A DNA stretch of 64,000 nucleotides from Malacoplasma iowae (GTDB lineage Bacteria; Bacillota_I; Bacilli_A; Mycoplasmatales; Mycoplasmoidaceae): the NCBI RefSeq assembly GCF_900660615.1, contig NZ_LR215023.1:496001-560000 (forward strand), read 5' to 3'. Under the pieces are notes generated by a model. It worked only from the letters and a program-made list of their open reading frames with translations. It made no database searches and was not told the origin of the DNA. The position numbers were made by a program, and so were the translations under genes. Below are positions 21,073-32,650 of this stretch, piece by piece (the stretch's first letter is position 1; the number at the start of each line of letters is the position of its first letter).

Positions 21073-22041
21073 ATGGAGTATAAAATTTTTAATGAAACAA
21101 TAAAAGAAATGGAAAAAAAATATGGCAAAGAAACTTTTTGCTATTTTGATGACAATGATAAAGTTGAAGTAATTTCAACAGGAAGTATTCACTTAGATGA
21201 TGCTATTGGAATTGGTGGTTTTCCTAAAGGTAGAATAGTTGAAATTTTTGGTAATGAATCAAGTGGAAAAACAACAATTGCATTACAAGTTATAAAACAA
21301 TGCATTAACAATAATATGAAAGCAGCATATATTGATGCTGAACAAACATTGGATGCGACATATTTGAAATCTATAGGAATAGATCTTGAAAAGTTGTTGA
21401 TAGCAAAACCAGAGACTGGTGAACAAGCATTTTCAATTATAGATGCACTAGTAAAAACTAATTTAATAGATTTAATTGTTGTTGATTCAGTTGCAGCCTT
21501 AATTCCTCAAAGTGAACTGAATGCTACAATGGAAGATCAAAACATAGGTGCCCATGCAAGATTAATGTCTAAGGGTTTAAGAATGATTCATGCAAATGTT
21601 GCTAAATCAAATGTATGTGTTGTTTTTATTAATCAATTAAGAGAAAAGGTTGGAGTAATGTTTGGTAATCCTGAAATTACAACAGGCGGTAGGGCTTTAA
21701 AGTTTTTTAGTTCTTTAAGATTAGATGTAAGAAAAAGTGAACTACTTAAAAATGGTAGTGATATTCTTGGAATTAAATCAAAAGTAACAGTTGTAAAAAA
21801 CAAATTAGCGCCACCTTTAAAAACTTGCTTTGTTGATATTTTCTTTGGTAAAGGTTTTGACTATAATAATGAGATTATTGATTTTGCAATTGAGTATGAA
21901 ATTATAAACAAATCAGGTTCGTGATTTTATTATAATGGTGATAAAATTTGCCAAGGAAGAAAACAATTAGAAGAATACTTAACTTCTCATCAAGATATTT
22001 TTGAAGAAATAAAAAACAAAGTAATTGAACAAAAAAAATAA
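21073..22041 (+). CDS. recA: Recombinase RecA
   Basis: DNA recombination and repair ATPase that forms filaments on single-stranded DNA. 322 aa, a little shorter than typical because the C-terminal acidic end is reduced. Walker A GNESSGKTT is at residues 60-68; the Walker B aspartate lies in LIVVDSVAALIP; loop 2 region FINQLREKVGVMFGNPEITTGGRALKF is present in full. Strong ribosome binding site GGAGGG 6 bases before ATG 21073. One Trp codon is TGA near the C-terminus (GSWFYYNG). RecA would also drive recombination between the tandem surface genes and IS copies in this window. Confidence 0.97.
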
Positions 22042-22051
22042 TCATAAATTT

Positions 22052-22100
22052 ACTAAGGTATTAAGTTACATTAATTTGCTTAATATCTTAGTTTTTATTT
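22052..22100 (+). terminator. Terminator after recA
   Basis: 14-bp stem with one G-T pair, ACTAAGGTATTAAG (22052-22065) / CTTAATATCTTAGT (22079-22092), then TTTTATTTTTT. Confidence 0.85.
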
Positions 22101-22296
22101 TTTAATAAATAATTTTTATAAAAATAAAAACAAAATTATTTTTAGAAAATGAATTTTAATTTGGTATAATTTAAACCTAAAATAAAGTAAATTAATAAGA
22201 ATTACACTAATTATTTTTAATTAATATATATTTGTTAATTAACTTATAATAGAAATGTGTTTTTCATTGCACTATATTACAATTTTGGAGTTTTTT

Positions 22297-23742
22297 ATGA
22301 ATGACTTTAAAGAAAAAATTTACTCTGGAAAATCATATATTAATGGTAAATTTATTGATTCAAATAAAAAAATAGAAATTTATTCACCTATTAATAATAG
22401 TCATATTGGGGATGTTGTAGCATTAAGTAAATCTGATATTGATGATGCATTTTTAGCTGCACATAATGCTTTTAATAAATGAAGTTTTACACCAGGATAT
22501 AAAAGAGTTGAATTAATTAAAAAAATGGCTTCATACTTTATTGAAGAAAAAGAGTTTTTAGCTAATTTAATTACACTAGAAGTTGGTAAATCTTATAAAG
22601 AGAGTTTATCTGAAGTTGAACGTTCTTACCAATACATAATGGATACTATTGATTATTTTGAAAAAAACATAGATAAACCATTTGTTATAGATGAAACAAT
22701 TCATGGTGTAAAAAATAAAGTTGGTAAATTTTATAGAGTACCAATTGGAGTAGTGCTTGCTATTTCTCCTTTTAACTATCCAATTAATTTATCAATATCT
22801 AAAATTATTCCATCACTAATAGTTGGTAACACTGTTGTTTTTAAACCTGCAACTTATGGCTCTTTAGTTGGAAGTCAACTTGCAAGATATTTTGATAAAT
22901 CTGGTTTTGAACCAGGTGTGTTTAACTTGGTAACAGGTAAGGGAAGTGAAATTGGGGACTATATAGTAACAAATAAATACATTCAAGGAATCACTTTCAC
23001 TGGAAGTACAGATATTGGTAAAAAAATAGCTGAACAAGCATCAATGAAAAAATTGGTTTTAGAACTTGGTGGCAAAGATGCAGCTATTGTTCTTGATGAT
23101 ATTGATGTTTCTTTAGTAGCTAAAGAGATAGTTAAAGGTGCATATGGTTACAGTGGACAACGTTGTACAGCAATAAAAAGAATTATTGTTTTAAATGACA
23201 TTGCAGATAGATTAGTGATTGCTTTAAGAGAAGAAATTTTAAAACTTAGAGTTGGTAACCCATTTAGTAGTCCAGACATTGTCCCAGTAATTGATAAAAA
23301 AAGCCTAGATTATGTTTTATCTTTAATCCAAGATGCTTTAGTTCATGGAGCTAATATAGTAACTGGAAATCAAATTGTTGGTCATAATTTATTAACTCCA
23401 ACCTTAGTTGACCATGTTTCTTTAAAAAGTAAACTTGCATGAGAAGAACCATTTGGACCAGTATTGCCAATAATAAGAGTTAAAGATATAAGTGAAGCTA
23501 TAAGTGTAGCCAATGCAAGTAATTTTGGTTTACAAGGAAGTGTATTTACAAATGATAAAGCAAAAGCATTGTTAGTTGCAAACCACTTAAACACAGGAAC
23601 TGTTAATATTAATAAGTCTTCTTCACGTGGACCAGATATTTTCCCATTTGTTGGTGTTAAAGATTCAGGATTTGGTGTCCAAGGGATTGAGGGAGCAATG
23701 GTTGAGATGACAAGAATTAAAGGAATCGTTGAAAATAGTTAA
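22297..23742 (+). CDS. gapN: Non-phosphorylating glyceraldehyde-3-phosphate dehydrogenase (GapN)
   Basis: 481-aa aldehyde dehydrogenase of the GapN type, oxidising glyceraldehyde-3-phosphate directly to 3-phosphoglycerate and giving NADPH. Catalytic Cys290 lies in GYSGQRCTAIKR, the form typical of GapN, and general base Glu256 in LELGGKDA. ISPFNYPINLS and the cofactor stretch TFTGSTDIGKKIAEQ are also present, as is the C-terminal GVKDSGFG motif. ATG 22297 is chosen for the GGAG 8 bases upstream; an in-frame upstream ATG at 22255 lacks one. In mollicutes GapN is a main source of NADPH because the oxidative pentose phosphate branch is missing. Other aldehyde dehydrogenase substrates cannot be excluded from sequence alone. 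Confidence 0.9.
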
Positions 23743-23797
23743 TTTTCAATTGATTTATTATAATATTATTTTTGAGTCTATTTAAGGAGTATTTATA

Positions 23798-25531
23798 ATG
23801 TCTAATATTTTAAAAGGTACTGGCGCAAGTGTAGGTATTGCTTGTGCAAAAGCTTTTGTATTAAAAAAACCAACTTTTAATATTACTAGTTCAAAGATTG
23901 ATAATAGTAGCAATGAAGTAAAAAAAATTGAATTAGCTTTTGATAAATCTATTGATCAATTAGAAAAAATTAAAGCAATAGCAACAAAAAAAAATGGAAG
24001 TGAAAAAGCATTAGTATTTGATGCTCACATTGAAATAGTAAAAGATCCAGAATTAAAAAATCAAATTGTAGATTTAGTTGATAACGAAAAACTAAATGGT
24101 GCTTATGCAATTAAAAAAATATATGATTCTACTCATGATTTTTTTGCTTCAATGGAAGATCCTTATTTTAAAGAGCGTGCAAGTGATATCAATGATGTTC
24201 AAACAAGAGTTTTGGCTAATTTCTTAAACATTGAACTTCCAAATCTTTTATCTATTGATAAAGAAGTTATTATTATTGCACATGATTTAACACCAAGTGA
24301 AACAGCTTTATTGAACAAAGAATTTGTTAAGGGATTTATAACTAATATTGGTGGAAGAACAAGTCATGCATCAATAATGGCTAGAACAATGGAAATCCCA
24401 GCTGTATTAGGTTTAAAAAATGTAACTGAACAAATTAAAGATGATGAAATTGTAGCAATAGATGGTGATGCTGGTGTTGTTGAATTTAAAGATGTTGATG
24501 TTAACTTATGAAAGAAAAAAATATTAGCATTTGAAGAAGAGAAAAAAGAATTATTAAAGTTTACAAAAGTTAAAGCTAAAACAAAAGATGGTCATATAGT
24601 TGATGTTGAAGCAAATATTGGTAAACCAAGTGACTCAGATAATTTAGATTCATATGGTGCTGAAGGTGTTGGTTTATATAGAAGTGAGTTTTTATACATG
24701 GACTCTTCAAATTGACCAGATGAACAAACACAATTTGAAGCATATAAATATGTTTTAGAAAAACAAAAAGACAAAATTGTTATTGTTAGAACATTGGATA
24801 TTGGTGGCGATAAAAAATTAAATTATTTTACTTTTGATCATGAAGAAAATCCCTTTTTAGGCTATAGAGCAATTAGATTTACTTTAGATAACAAAGAAGT
24901 ATTTAAAACCCAATTAAGAGCATTATTGAAAGCTTCAATTTATGGTAAGCTTGGAATTATGTTCCCTATGATTTGTTCAATTGGTGAAATTATAAAAGCT
25001 AAAGAAATTTTAAATGAATGTAAAAAAGAACTTGATCAAGAAAAAGTTAAATACTCAAATGATTTAAAAATTGGTATGATGATTGAAATACCATCAACTG
25101 CTATTCTTGCAGATAAGTTTGCAGAACATGTAGATTTTTTCTCAATTGGAACAAATGACTTAATTCAATATACTTTTGCTGTTGATAGAATGTCTGAAAA
25201 ATTAACACACCTATACCAACCAAACAATCCTTCTTTACTAAGAATGATTGCTCACACAATAGAAGGTGCAAAAAAACACAATGTATCAGTAGCTATGTGT
25301 GGTGAAATGGCTGGTGATGTTATGTCTATTCCTATTTTATTAGGATTAGCTGGAAAAGGTCTTAATGCATTTAGTATGAGTGCTTCATCAATACCAAGAG
25401 CTAAAAAGTTTATCTCTAGTTTAAATCATAAAGACTGTATCGACTTAGCAGAAAAAGCTATTAATTGTAGTACTCCTGAAGAAGTTAATAAACTTGTAAA
25501 AGATTTTTTAACTAAAAATAATTTAATGTAA
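23798..25531 (+). CDS. ptsI: PTS enzyme I
   Basis: Phosphoenolpyruvate-protein phosphotransferase, first step of sugar uptake by the PTS; it takes phosphate from PEP and passes it to HPr. 577 aa, the standard length. Active-site His190 lies in GGRTSHASIMAR; the PEP-binding barrel holds GLYRSEFLYM, the catalytic loop FFSIGTNDLIQYTFAVDR and Cys501 in VAMCGEMAG. Start ATG 23798 with AAGGAG 8 bases upstream. Single gene here, without ptsH beside it. A hairpin follows at 25559-25600. Confidence 0.97.
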
Positions 25532-25558
25532 TAATTTAAAACCATTTACTTATCTAAT

Positions 25559-25601
25559 AAAACCTTATATCAACATTTGTTTGGTATAGGGTTTTTCTTT
25601 A
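25559..25601 (+). terminator. Terminator after ptsI
   Basis: AAAACCTTATATC (25559-25571) / GGTATAGGGTTTT (25583-25595) with G-U pairs, followed by TCTTTAT. Confidence 0.65.
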
Positions 25602-25788
25602 TATATATTTTTAATAACAATAAGTAAATGGATTTTATCGTGGATATAAAAAACACAAACTTTATGTTAAAAACATACAAAATTTTGTTGTTACTAAAAT
25701 ATATTTATATGTTTTTAAAAAAAGGAGTATTATCATATAAAAGAGAACACATAAAATAATTGCTCTTTTATTTTAATAAGGGAAGATT

Positions 25789-26556
25789 ATGAAAAGATTT
25801 TTAGGTTTTATAAGCTACAGAAGTTTTATTTTAAGTATTATCTTTACTATCTTTCTTTTTGCTTTTGTATACTTATCAATATATTCAAACAATAACTACG
25901 ATTATTTATACAAAAAAGAACTTAATCCAAATGATGGAAACTATTACTACACTTTACAAAGTGTAGGTTTTTTTGGAGTAGTTCATTTTACTTTTATAGC
26001 AACATCACTATCATTTGGTATGTTGTTAGTGTTTTATATCAACAAAGTTTTTATGGCGACAAGAATTTATGATCTAACTGGTATTTACTCTTGGATCACA
26101 TTTTGTTCAATCATTCCATTAATTGGAATTATTATTGATTGATTTATTTTCTATAAATCTATTGATTCATTTGAGGAAAGAAAAATTAGTGATATCATTT
26201 TGAATCATCATTTTGTTAAATCAATTCATATTACTCAAACAATTTTTTCTTTATTTATATTCTTAGTAATTAACTCATTAACATTTATCATTTATCCTGA
26301 ACAATTGTTTGGTGAAATTTGATCATCATATTTACCAATTTGTTTAATAATTCAATATATTGGTTCTGTTTGTTTTTTTATATCTTTAGCGGCGGGAGTT
26401 ATTTATTTTATTATTGATCTTGTAAATATAAATGAATTAAGTGAAACACTAAAAGTTAATAAAAAACAATGTCTTAATTATGTATTCTTCCCATGATTAA
26501 TCACTAATTCAAAATATGAGAACACTTCCTTTTTAAAAGTTAACAAAGATTTTTAG
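25789..26556 (+). CDS. Polytopic membrane protein of unknown function
   Basis: 255 aa, ATG 25789 preceded by AAGGGAAG. About five or six hydrophobic segments (near residues 14-34, 60-85, 95-120, 145-168, 180-215). No recognised domain or conserved catalytic motif. It uses TGA as Trp at IDWFIFYK, GEIWSS and FFPWLI. The following ~830 bases look like decayed coding DNA of a similar membrane protein, so this may be the surviving member of a small family. Function unknown. Confidence 0.7.
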
Positions 26557-27391
26557 TTTAATATATTGTTAGTCAAGTTATTAAAAAAATCAAACAGAAC
26601 ATAAGTGATCAATTTTGTTATTTTAGCGTAGTATAAAAACATAATTCTATATGAATCATAAACATATATAAAATATAAAGAAAACAAAATTATGAAAACA
26701 TTTTACTAGCTGTTGTTGTTTCTAGTTCTATTCACTTACAATAAACGCTATAAATGTTCAAAATGAATTAAATAATTATTCTAACTCATTGAGTTACAGA
26801 AATTACTTTATTTAAAGTATTTCACAAACATTCCAAAAAAAATAGACAATAAATATAGATTATTGGAACTTTTAATTGAAATTAAAAGTGAATTATCTTT
26901 AGAAGAAAACAAAATTTCCAAAAAACAGAGATGAGTATTCAAGGTTTATCAAATCTTATTTTCTTTAGTAAAAAAATTTATAGTATTAACTCAGTAATGA
27001 TGGGTTAATCTTTGAATAAATTTGACACTGAAAAAAGTACAAACATACCTTACTTTGTTATTTAAGTTAAAAGATTTTTTTTGGTAAATTTAAAAATTTT
27101 AGTGGTTTTTTTATATTCTATCTATTTGATATGATATCAATAACATACATACTGTTTGTAATAGGTTATTATTTAATAGTCAGAATTACATTATTAGTTA
27201 TAGTTTTAGTTGATGTGATAACTTTGGAATTTGATATTATAAATATTAAAAATTATGAATTTGTTAACGCTAATCAAAAAAGAAACTTTTAGATATATAT
27301 TTATTTCATGGATCATGACAAGTAGTAGATATTCTAATGCTAATTATTTTAAAACAACTTAAGTACACATTAGCATATATAAAAAAACAAA
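26557..27391 (+). pseudogene. Decayed region with membrane-protein remnants
   Basis: No intact gene. ATG at 26693 starts a Lys-hydrophobic stretch that stops after five codons. About 26845-26997 reads KIDNKYRLLELLIEIKSELS and further coding-like residues before stops. A third piece, 27131-27292, is an open frame of 53 residues with two hydrophobic runs (ISITYILFVIGYYLIV, LLVIVLVDVITL) ending in TAG. Together these look like frameshifted and nonsense-mutated remains of one or two membrane proteins. Low certainty; the pieces might also be chance A+T-rich frames. Confidence 0.4.
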
Positions 27392-27434
27392 ATAAAAATA
27401 GTGTGGATATACAGTATAAACACACTATTTTTAT
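27392..27434. repeat. Left target duplication of IS copy 3 (43 bp hairpin)
   Basis: Equals 28597-28639. 14-bp arms ATAAAAATAGTGTG / CACACTATTTTTAT around a 15-base loop. Confidence 0.95.
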
Positions 27435-28596
27435 GCTCGATTGACATGTGAAGTGCAACACTCAAAAAAGAGTGTGCACTTCATTTGTTTTGTTTGTAAG
27501 TGTTCACTAATAAAAAGATAATGAATATTAGGAGTGCTTATGAAAACTTATAAACATTTAACAAAAGAAGAAAGATGCTTAATTTATTTTCTTTGAAATA
27601 AAGAAAAATATTCTATGAATAAGATTGCAAAAATCTTAAATAAAAACAAATCAACAATATCAAGAGAATTAAAAAGAAACACATCTTCAACAGGGATTTA
27701 TTATTCATCAACTGCTCACAAAAAATACATTAGAAGAAAATCAAATTGTCATATGTTTTTTATGTTGAAGTACAAAAACTTCACAGATCTTTTTATTCAA
27801 AAATTTAATCCTAAATCTCATGGTGTAGAAGCTACAATTTTTTGAATAAAAGAAAACTATCCGTTAGTTAAAGTTCCAAGTGCTAGGCAAGTATTTAGAT
27901 GAATCAATAGCAAGATTTGAAAGATACAAAGAAGAGATTGTTTAAGAAGAAAATATGTTAAAGGAAAAAGAAGAAAAATAGGTATATTTTCTAAAATTGA
28001 TGGAAAATACTGCATTCCTTATAGTCTAAGACCAGAAAAGATAAACAATAGAAAAGAATTTGGACATTGAGAAGCTGATCTAATAGTTAGTAAAAGGCAA
28101 AGTGGTTATTACCACTTATTGACATTAGTGGAAAGAAAAACAAGGTTGGCAATTATTAGAAAAATAAAAGGGAAGAACGCTAGATCAATGATGGCTAAAA
28201 TGTATACCATTATTCGAGATGAAAAACTCCCAATAAAAAGCATCACTGTTGATAATGGGTTAGAGTTTCAAATGATGGGAATAACTGCAAAACAATTCAA
28301 CTTTAAAGTTTATTATTGCCAACCTTATTCTTCATTCCAAAGAGGGTCCAACGAGAACATAAATGGGATAGTTAGAAGATGATATAAAAAAGGAACTGAC
28401 TTCAGTTTAGTAAGTGAAGATAAAATAAAAACTCTTGAATGAAAAGTAAACAACATCCCAAGAAAAATGTTTGGTTATAAAACAGCTTACCAAATGTATC
28501 AAGAAAATATTTAAAACAAAAAAACTCTCAACTTATATTTCAAAGTCGAGAGTTTAATGTAACATTGAAGTGTTGCACTTCACATGTCAGTTAGGG
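27435..28596 (+). mobile_element. IS30-family insertion sequence, copy 3
   Basis: 1162 bp with the same ends, transposase and internal hairpins as the other copies. Target is a hairpin in the decayed, apparently gene-free region, duplicated in full on both sides. Confidence 0.95.
27540..28514 (+). CDS. IS30-family transposase (copy 3)
   Basis: 324 aa, intact helix-turn-helix and DD(33)E triad (D180, D238, E272); by eye the same protein as copy 2. Confidence 0.95.
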
Positions 28597-28639
28597 ATAA
28601 AAATAGTGTGGATATACAGTATAAACACACTATTTTTAT
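28597..28639. repeat. Right target duplication of IS copy 3 (43 bp hairpin)
   Basis: Equals 27392-27434. Followed by TTTCTATAAG; the hairpin with its closing T-rich arm may act as a terminator. Confidence 0.95.
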
Positions 28640-28756
28640 TTTCTATAAGATATAAAAACTATTTTACAATCATATTATTTACATGGATTGTTGATATCTG
28701 TAAACTACAATAATTAAAAAATTATTATTCTGATATAAACATTTTAATAAATAAAA

Positions 28757-28776
28757 AAACTGGCAACAGCCAGTTT
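28757..28776 (-). terminator. Terminator of tRNA-Gly
   Basis: Perfect 8-bp stem AAACTGGC (28757-28764) / GCCAGTTT (28769-28776), with a T run on the minus strand side after it. Confidence 0.8.
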
Positions 28777-28785
28777 AATTTTTAA

Positions 28786-28859
28786 TGGAGCAGATGACGG
28801 GAATCGAACCCGCGTCTCGACCTTGGCAAGGTTGCATTCTACCATTGAACTACATCTGC
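28786..28859 (-). tRNA. tRNA-Gly (GCC)
   Basis: 74 nt including encoded CCA. Read on the minus strand: acceptor stem GCAGATG/CATCTGC, D-arm with AGTTCAATGGTAGA, anticodon loop TTGCCAA (anticodon GCC), T-arm CGGGTTCGATTCCCG, end TCCA. The only complete gene on the minus strand here. Followed by its own terminator. Confidence 0.97.
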
Positions 28860-29033
28860 ATTACCAAGCATTATTTATTATATTATAAAAATAAAGCTTT
28901 TAAAAATTAATTTGGATAATATTAAAAATCTATATGTACTTTAAATATTCGGTTATAAAAAATGTGTTTGTGTTTATAATTATCATGGGCGCGGACAAAT
29001 AAGATAATTGAACGATAATAAAGGAGGAAATTT

Positions 29034-30539
29034 TTGAAATTAAAAATAAACAAAAATAATTCTTTTTTATTTAAAAATATTGAAGAATTAAATAATGTTA
29101 ATTTTCTTGATGATGATCAAGAACAACAAGCAAGTGACTTTGATGACCAAGATTTATCAGATGGAGTTTCAGAAAAGTTATTAGATTATTATCACGAAAG
29201 AGAATTTCATGATTACTATGACCAACAAAGCAGTCATTTTAGTATCAAAGAATATTTATTTAATCTTAAATCAACAAAAAATTCACTTTGATTTTTGTTT
29301 GTATACTTACTAGTGTTTTTTATAATAAATTACTTAATCTCAAATTATATTCTGTATGTAACTATTTTTAATCAAAGTGTAAGCATTAATAATAACTTTT
29401 TAATTTGATCAAATTATGTTACTAGAATATTTATGATTGTATTTTTTGTAATTTCTTTTGTTTTAACTTTATTTAGTAATATAGGTTTTTTAATTTCCAA
29501 CAAAAATTTTAATGATCGATTAATAAGAAATTCAATAATACAATTTATTTATATATTGATTATTCTTTTTGAATGTCTTTCCTTTTTGCATTTTGATTTA
29601 TTTTCTAACAAGACTTTAGAACAAATAGGATATTTTTTCTCATTTGTTAGTTGAAATGATAACTTATTGTATGTAAATATATTTTTATTGCCAATATTAA
29701 TTTACTTTTTTAATAATCAAGAAAAGACAAATAAAAAAACAAAAGATATTAAAAATAACAATTTAGTTTATTTTTTATGCATTGTTTCTATCATTGCGAT
29801 TTTATTTATAATAATTTCTAATAATGTTTATGATAATATATCACTTGATGCTAAAGATAATTATTCAATATTTACAAATGTTATAGTATTGGTCTTATCA
29901 TTAATCACAATTATTATTGGTATTAATAGTAAGTCAATGGCTTTAATTGTTGCTAAAAAATTCAGTGAAAAAAACTATAAATTGGCATACCATTGTTTTT
30001 GTATGTTTTTCTTTTTTATTAGAATATTATCGATTATTACTTTATTATTATCGATAACAAATCTTGCTACAACTTTATGAAATTATTTGAATTTTCAAAA
30101 TAATTTAAATAGTGGTATTTCAACGTCATCTTTAAACTATTCTGGAATTGTATTAATAAATTTTGCTAAAGTTTCAAACATTGATTTTACTAACGCATCT
30201 CTTGGAGGGAACTTAACAAACTACCAAGTATCTTTTGGTTATTCTATTTCAAGTTTTACATTTGTATTGTTTGTATTTTTATTTATTCCTTTGAGTCTAT
30301 TTTTATATCTTTATGACATTCATTTTTTGAAAAATAAAAATATTTATAACCAAGATCAAATGAACAATCAATACAACAATAAAACAATTATTAGTAACAA
30401 CAATATGGGAAATGTTGTTATGTCACAAAATCAATCTTATATTGAAGATATAAAAGCTGCATTTGAATTATTAGAAAAAAATATTATCACTAAAGAAGAA
30501 TATGCAGAAATTAAAAGAAAAATAATTGAAAAGATTTAG
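29034..30539 (+). CDS. Polytopic membrane protein with C-terminal SHOCT-like domain
   Basis: 501 aa. TTG start 29034, fixed by a very strong AAAGGAGG 6 bases upstream. Order: an acidic, Gln-rich cytoplasmic N-terminus (residues 1-80, with DDDQEQQASDFDDQDLSD), about seven or eight hydrophobic segments (about 85-110, 128-155, 168-190, 213-228, 240-262, 278-300, 318-345, 395-420), an Asn/Gln-rich linker, and a last ~30 residues ending IKAAFELLEKNIITKEEYAE, which fit the short SHOCT domain often found at the C-terminus of bacterial membrane proteins. Function unknown. A hairpin terminator follows directly. Confidence 0.75.
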
Positions 30540-30543
30540 AATT

Positions 30544-30596
30544 AAAAAATTAAATATTTTCCAATCGTTATGATTATGAAATATTTAATTTTTTAG
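30544..30596 (+). terminator. Terminator after the SHOCT-tailed gene
   Basis: 15-bp arms AAAAAATTAAATATT (30544-30558) / AATATTTAATTTTTT (30580-30594), 21-base loop. Confidence 0.75.
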
Positions 30597-30715
30597 TTGC
30601 AAGTATTTATACATAAAGTAATTTTTGCTATGAGAAAACAAATATTTTTTATATATTAAAATACAAAATTAGTTATAATAATTTGAGTTGAAAATTAAAA
30701 TATTTTGGATTTTTT

Positions 30716-32269
30716 ATGAAGTCAAAAATAAGTAGAAAAAATTTTGATGATAATTTTAAATATTTAAATGAAAATAATAGTAAAAAAAACAAATTGGTTA
30801 ATAAACTATTTGGTGACAAAGCCTTTATTATTTTAATGTTTTCATTATTTATACCTTCAGCATTGCAACAATTAATTACTATTGCTGTAACATATGTTGA
30901 TATATTTTTTATTTCTGGTTTTGCCCCAAATAAAATTACTATTGATAATAATGTTATTAATATAGCAAATCCTGGAACAATTGCTAAAACAGCTGTTGGT
31001 ATATCAACATCGGTTATTAATTTTCCGCTCATGGTTACTTTGGGTGTAACATCAGGTATTGGCTTAGTTACAGCACAATACTATGGAGCAAAACAAAAAA
31101 ATGAATTACAACAAACTATCATTTATAAAATACTTGTTAGTTTGTTATTGGTTACTCCTTTTATCATCTTAATGATGGTTATGCCTTTTGAAATTATTTC
31201 TGTTTCTAGAAATGTTTTTAATCCGATTTTAACAAGTGAGTCTGGATTAATTTCAAGTGTGGCTGCAACTTATTTATTTTGAAGTGCTCCTGGATTTTTT
31301 ATAATAATTCTTGTATACACTTTAGGGTACTCTTATAGAGAAATTGGGAAACCTAAATATGCATTAATAGCTTCATTGTGTTCTATGTGTGTCAATATCA
31401 TAATGGACCCATTACTAATTATTTTTGAAAAAGATTTAAATAATGCAGTTAGAAATATTGCATTAGCAACTATATGTTCTAGATTTATTGAATTTTTAGT
31501 AATGTTCATTTTTATATATGCCAAAAAAGAATATTATTTATTTATTAAGAAAGTAAAACTAGATTTTAAAACATTCAAGGTGACAATTAAAAATTCATGA
31601 CAAGCAATTTTTAATGATGCTCTATATGGTTTTGCTACATTATTTTTAGTAATGTGTTTATTAATATATGATGAAAATAGTCATGATGCATTTACAACTG
31701 TATCAATAATTATTCAATTTGCAAATGTTATTTTTCCAGGTATGGCTGCAAGTTGTGCTGTTTTAGTTGGTAGTGAATTAGGAAACAACAATATTGAAAA
31801 AGCTAAATCTAACAGCATTTGTTTAATAACCTGAGGTTCTATAATAACTTTAGTATTTGCTTTGATTTTATTTGCTTTATCATGATTTATTAATCCAATA
31901 TTATCTCCTCCACCTCCAATAGAAAACTCTAATCTTTATAATCAATGGTTAGCTAATCAAGAATTGGCAAAACAAGCTGAATGAGTCATGATGCCAATTA
32001 TATTTAGTCAGGGTATTTTCTCAATTTTATATTTTTCAATAAAGGCTGGTGGATCTAAATATATATTTTTTACTGATGGATTTGTTATGTCAGTGTGATG
32101 TGTAGTTTTAGGTTGTTTGCTTTATACTAAAACAATTAATCCAAACAACTTAAAATCACCTTTGCTATTATTTTTTATTGTTGAATTTAATCAAATTGCC
32201 AAAGCGATAACTTCATTTATTATGTATAAATGATCTAATTGAGCTATCAATATTACTATTAATAAATAA
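30716..32269 (+). CDS. MATE family efflux transporter, second copy
   Basis: 517 aa, polytopic. Twelve hydrophobic stretches with MATE-like features: IPSALQQLITIAVTYVDIFFIS near residue 40, LGVTSGIGLVTAQYYGAKQKNE, and in the second half ASCAVLVGSELGNNNIEKAKSN, a typical MATE block. A GLY/Pro-rich loop with LSPPPPIEN lies near residue 400. ATG 30716; the Shine-Dalgarno is weak (TTTTGGATTTTTT). TGA is Trp in at least eight places. Distinct from the copy at 18518-20293, not a recent duplicate. Substrate unknown. Confidence 0.85.
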
Positions 32270-32450
32270 AACAAAAGAATTATATTATTTAAAATATTAA
32301 ACAATTTTATAATAATTTTAATGATATTACATTTTAAATACATTAGGACAACAATGGTTTTGATTTACTTTGTTGTTCTATTTTTATTTTCAAATAAATA
32401 AATTTTATGTAAAAAAAATCCAAAAATAGTATAATATATAAATGTAATGT

Positions 32451-32527
32451 GTGCCTATAGCTCAGTTGGATAGAGCATACGCCTTCTAAGCGTAGGGTCA
32501 GGAGTTCGAATCTCTTTAGGCGCGCCA
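32451..32527 (+). tRNA. tRNA-Arg (TCT)
   Basis: 77 nt including encoded CCA. Acceptor GTGCCTA/TAGGCGC, D-arm AGCTCAGTTGGATAGAGC, anticodon loop CTTCTAA (anticodon TCT), T-arm AGGAGTTCGAATCTCTT, discriminator G. It decodes AGA/AGG, the dominant arginine codons in this window. A TATAAT-like box lies just upstream (about 32428-32440). Confidence 0.97.
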
Positions 32528-32539
32528 TTTATAAAACCA

Positions 32540-32577
32540 AACACTTCGTTCTTTTGTGAATGAGGTGTTTTTTTACG
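32540..32577 (+). terminator. Terminator after tRNA-Arg
   Basis: AACACTTCGTTC (32540-32551) / GAATGAGGTGTT (32558-32569) with G-U pairs, then TTTTTTA. Confidence 0.85.
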
Positions 32578-32650
32578 TGTTTGTATTCAATTTTTATTTA
32601 ATTTATAATATATTAAGCAATATTAATATTTGTTAATTGGTGGTGAAAAA

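Noticed and set aside
25628-25759. 43-codon open frame between ptsI and the next gene
   Set aside because: No ribosome binding site and A+T-biased random composition; too short to support.
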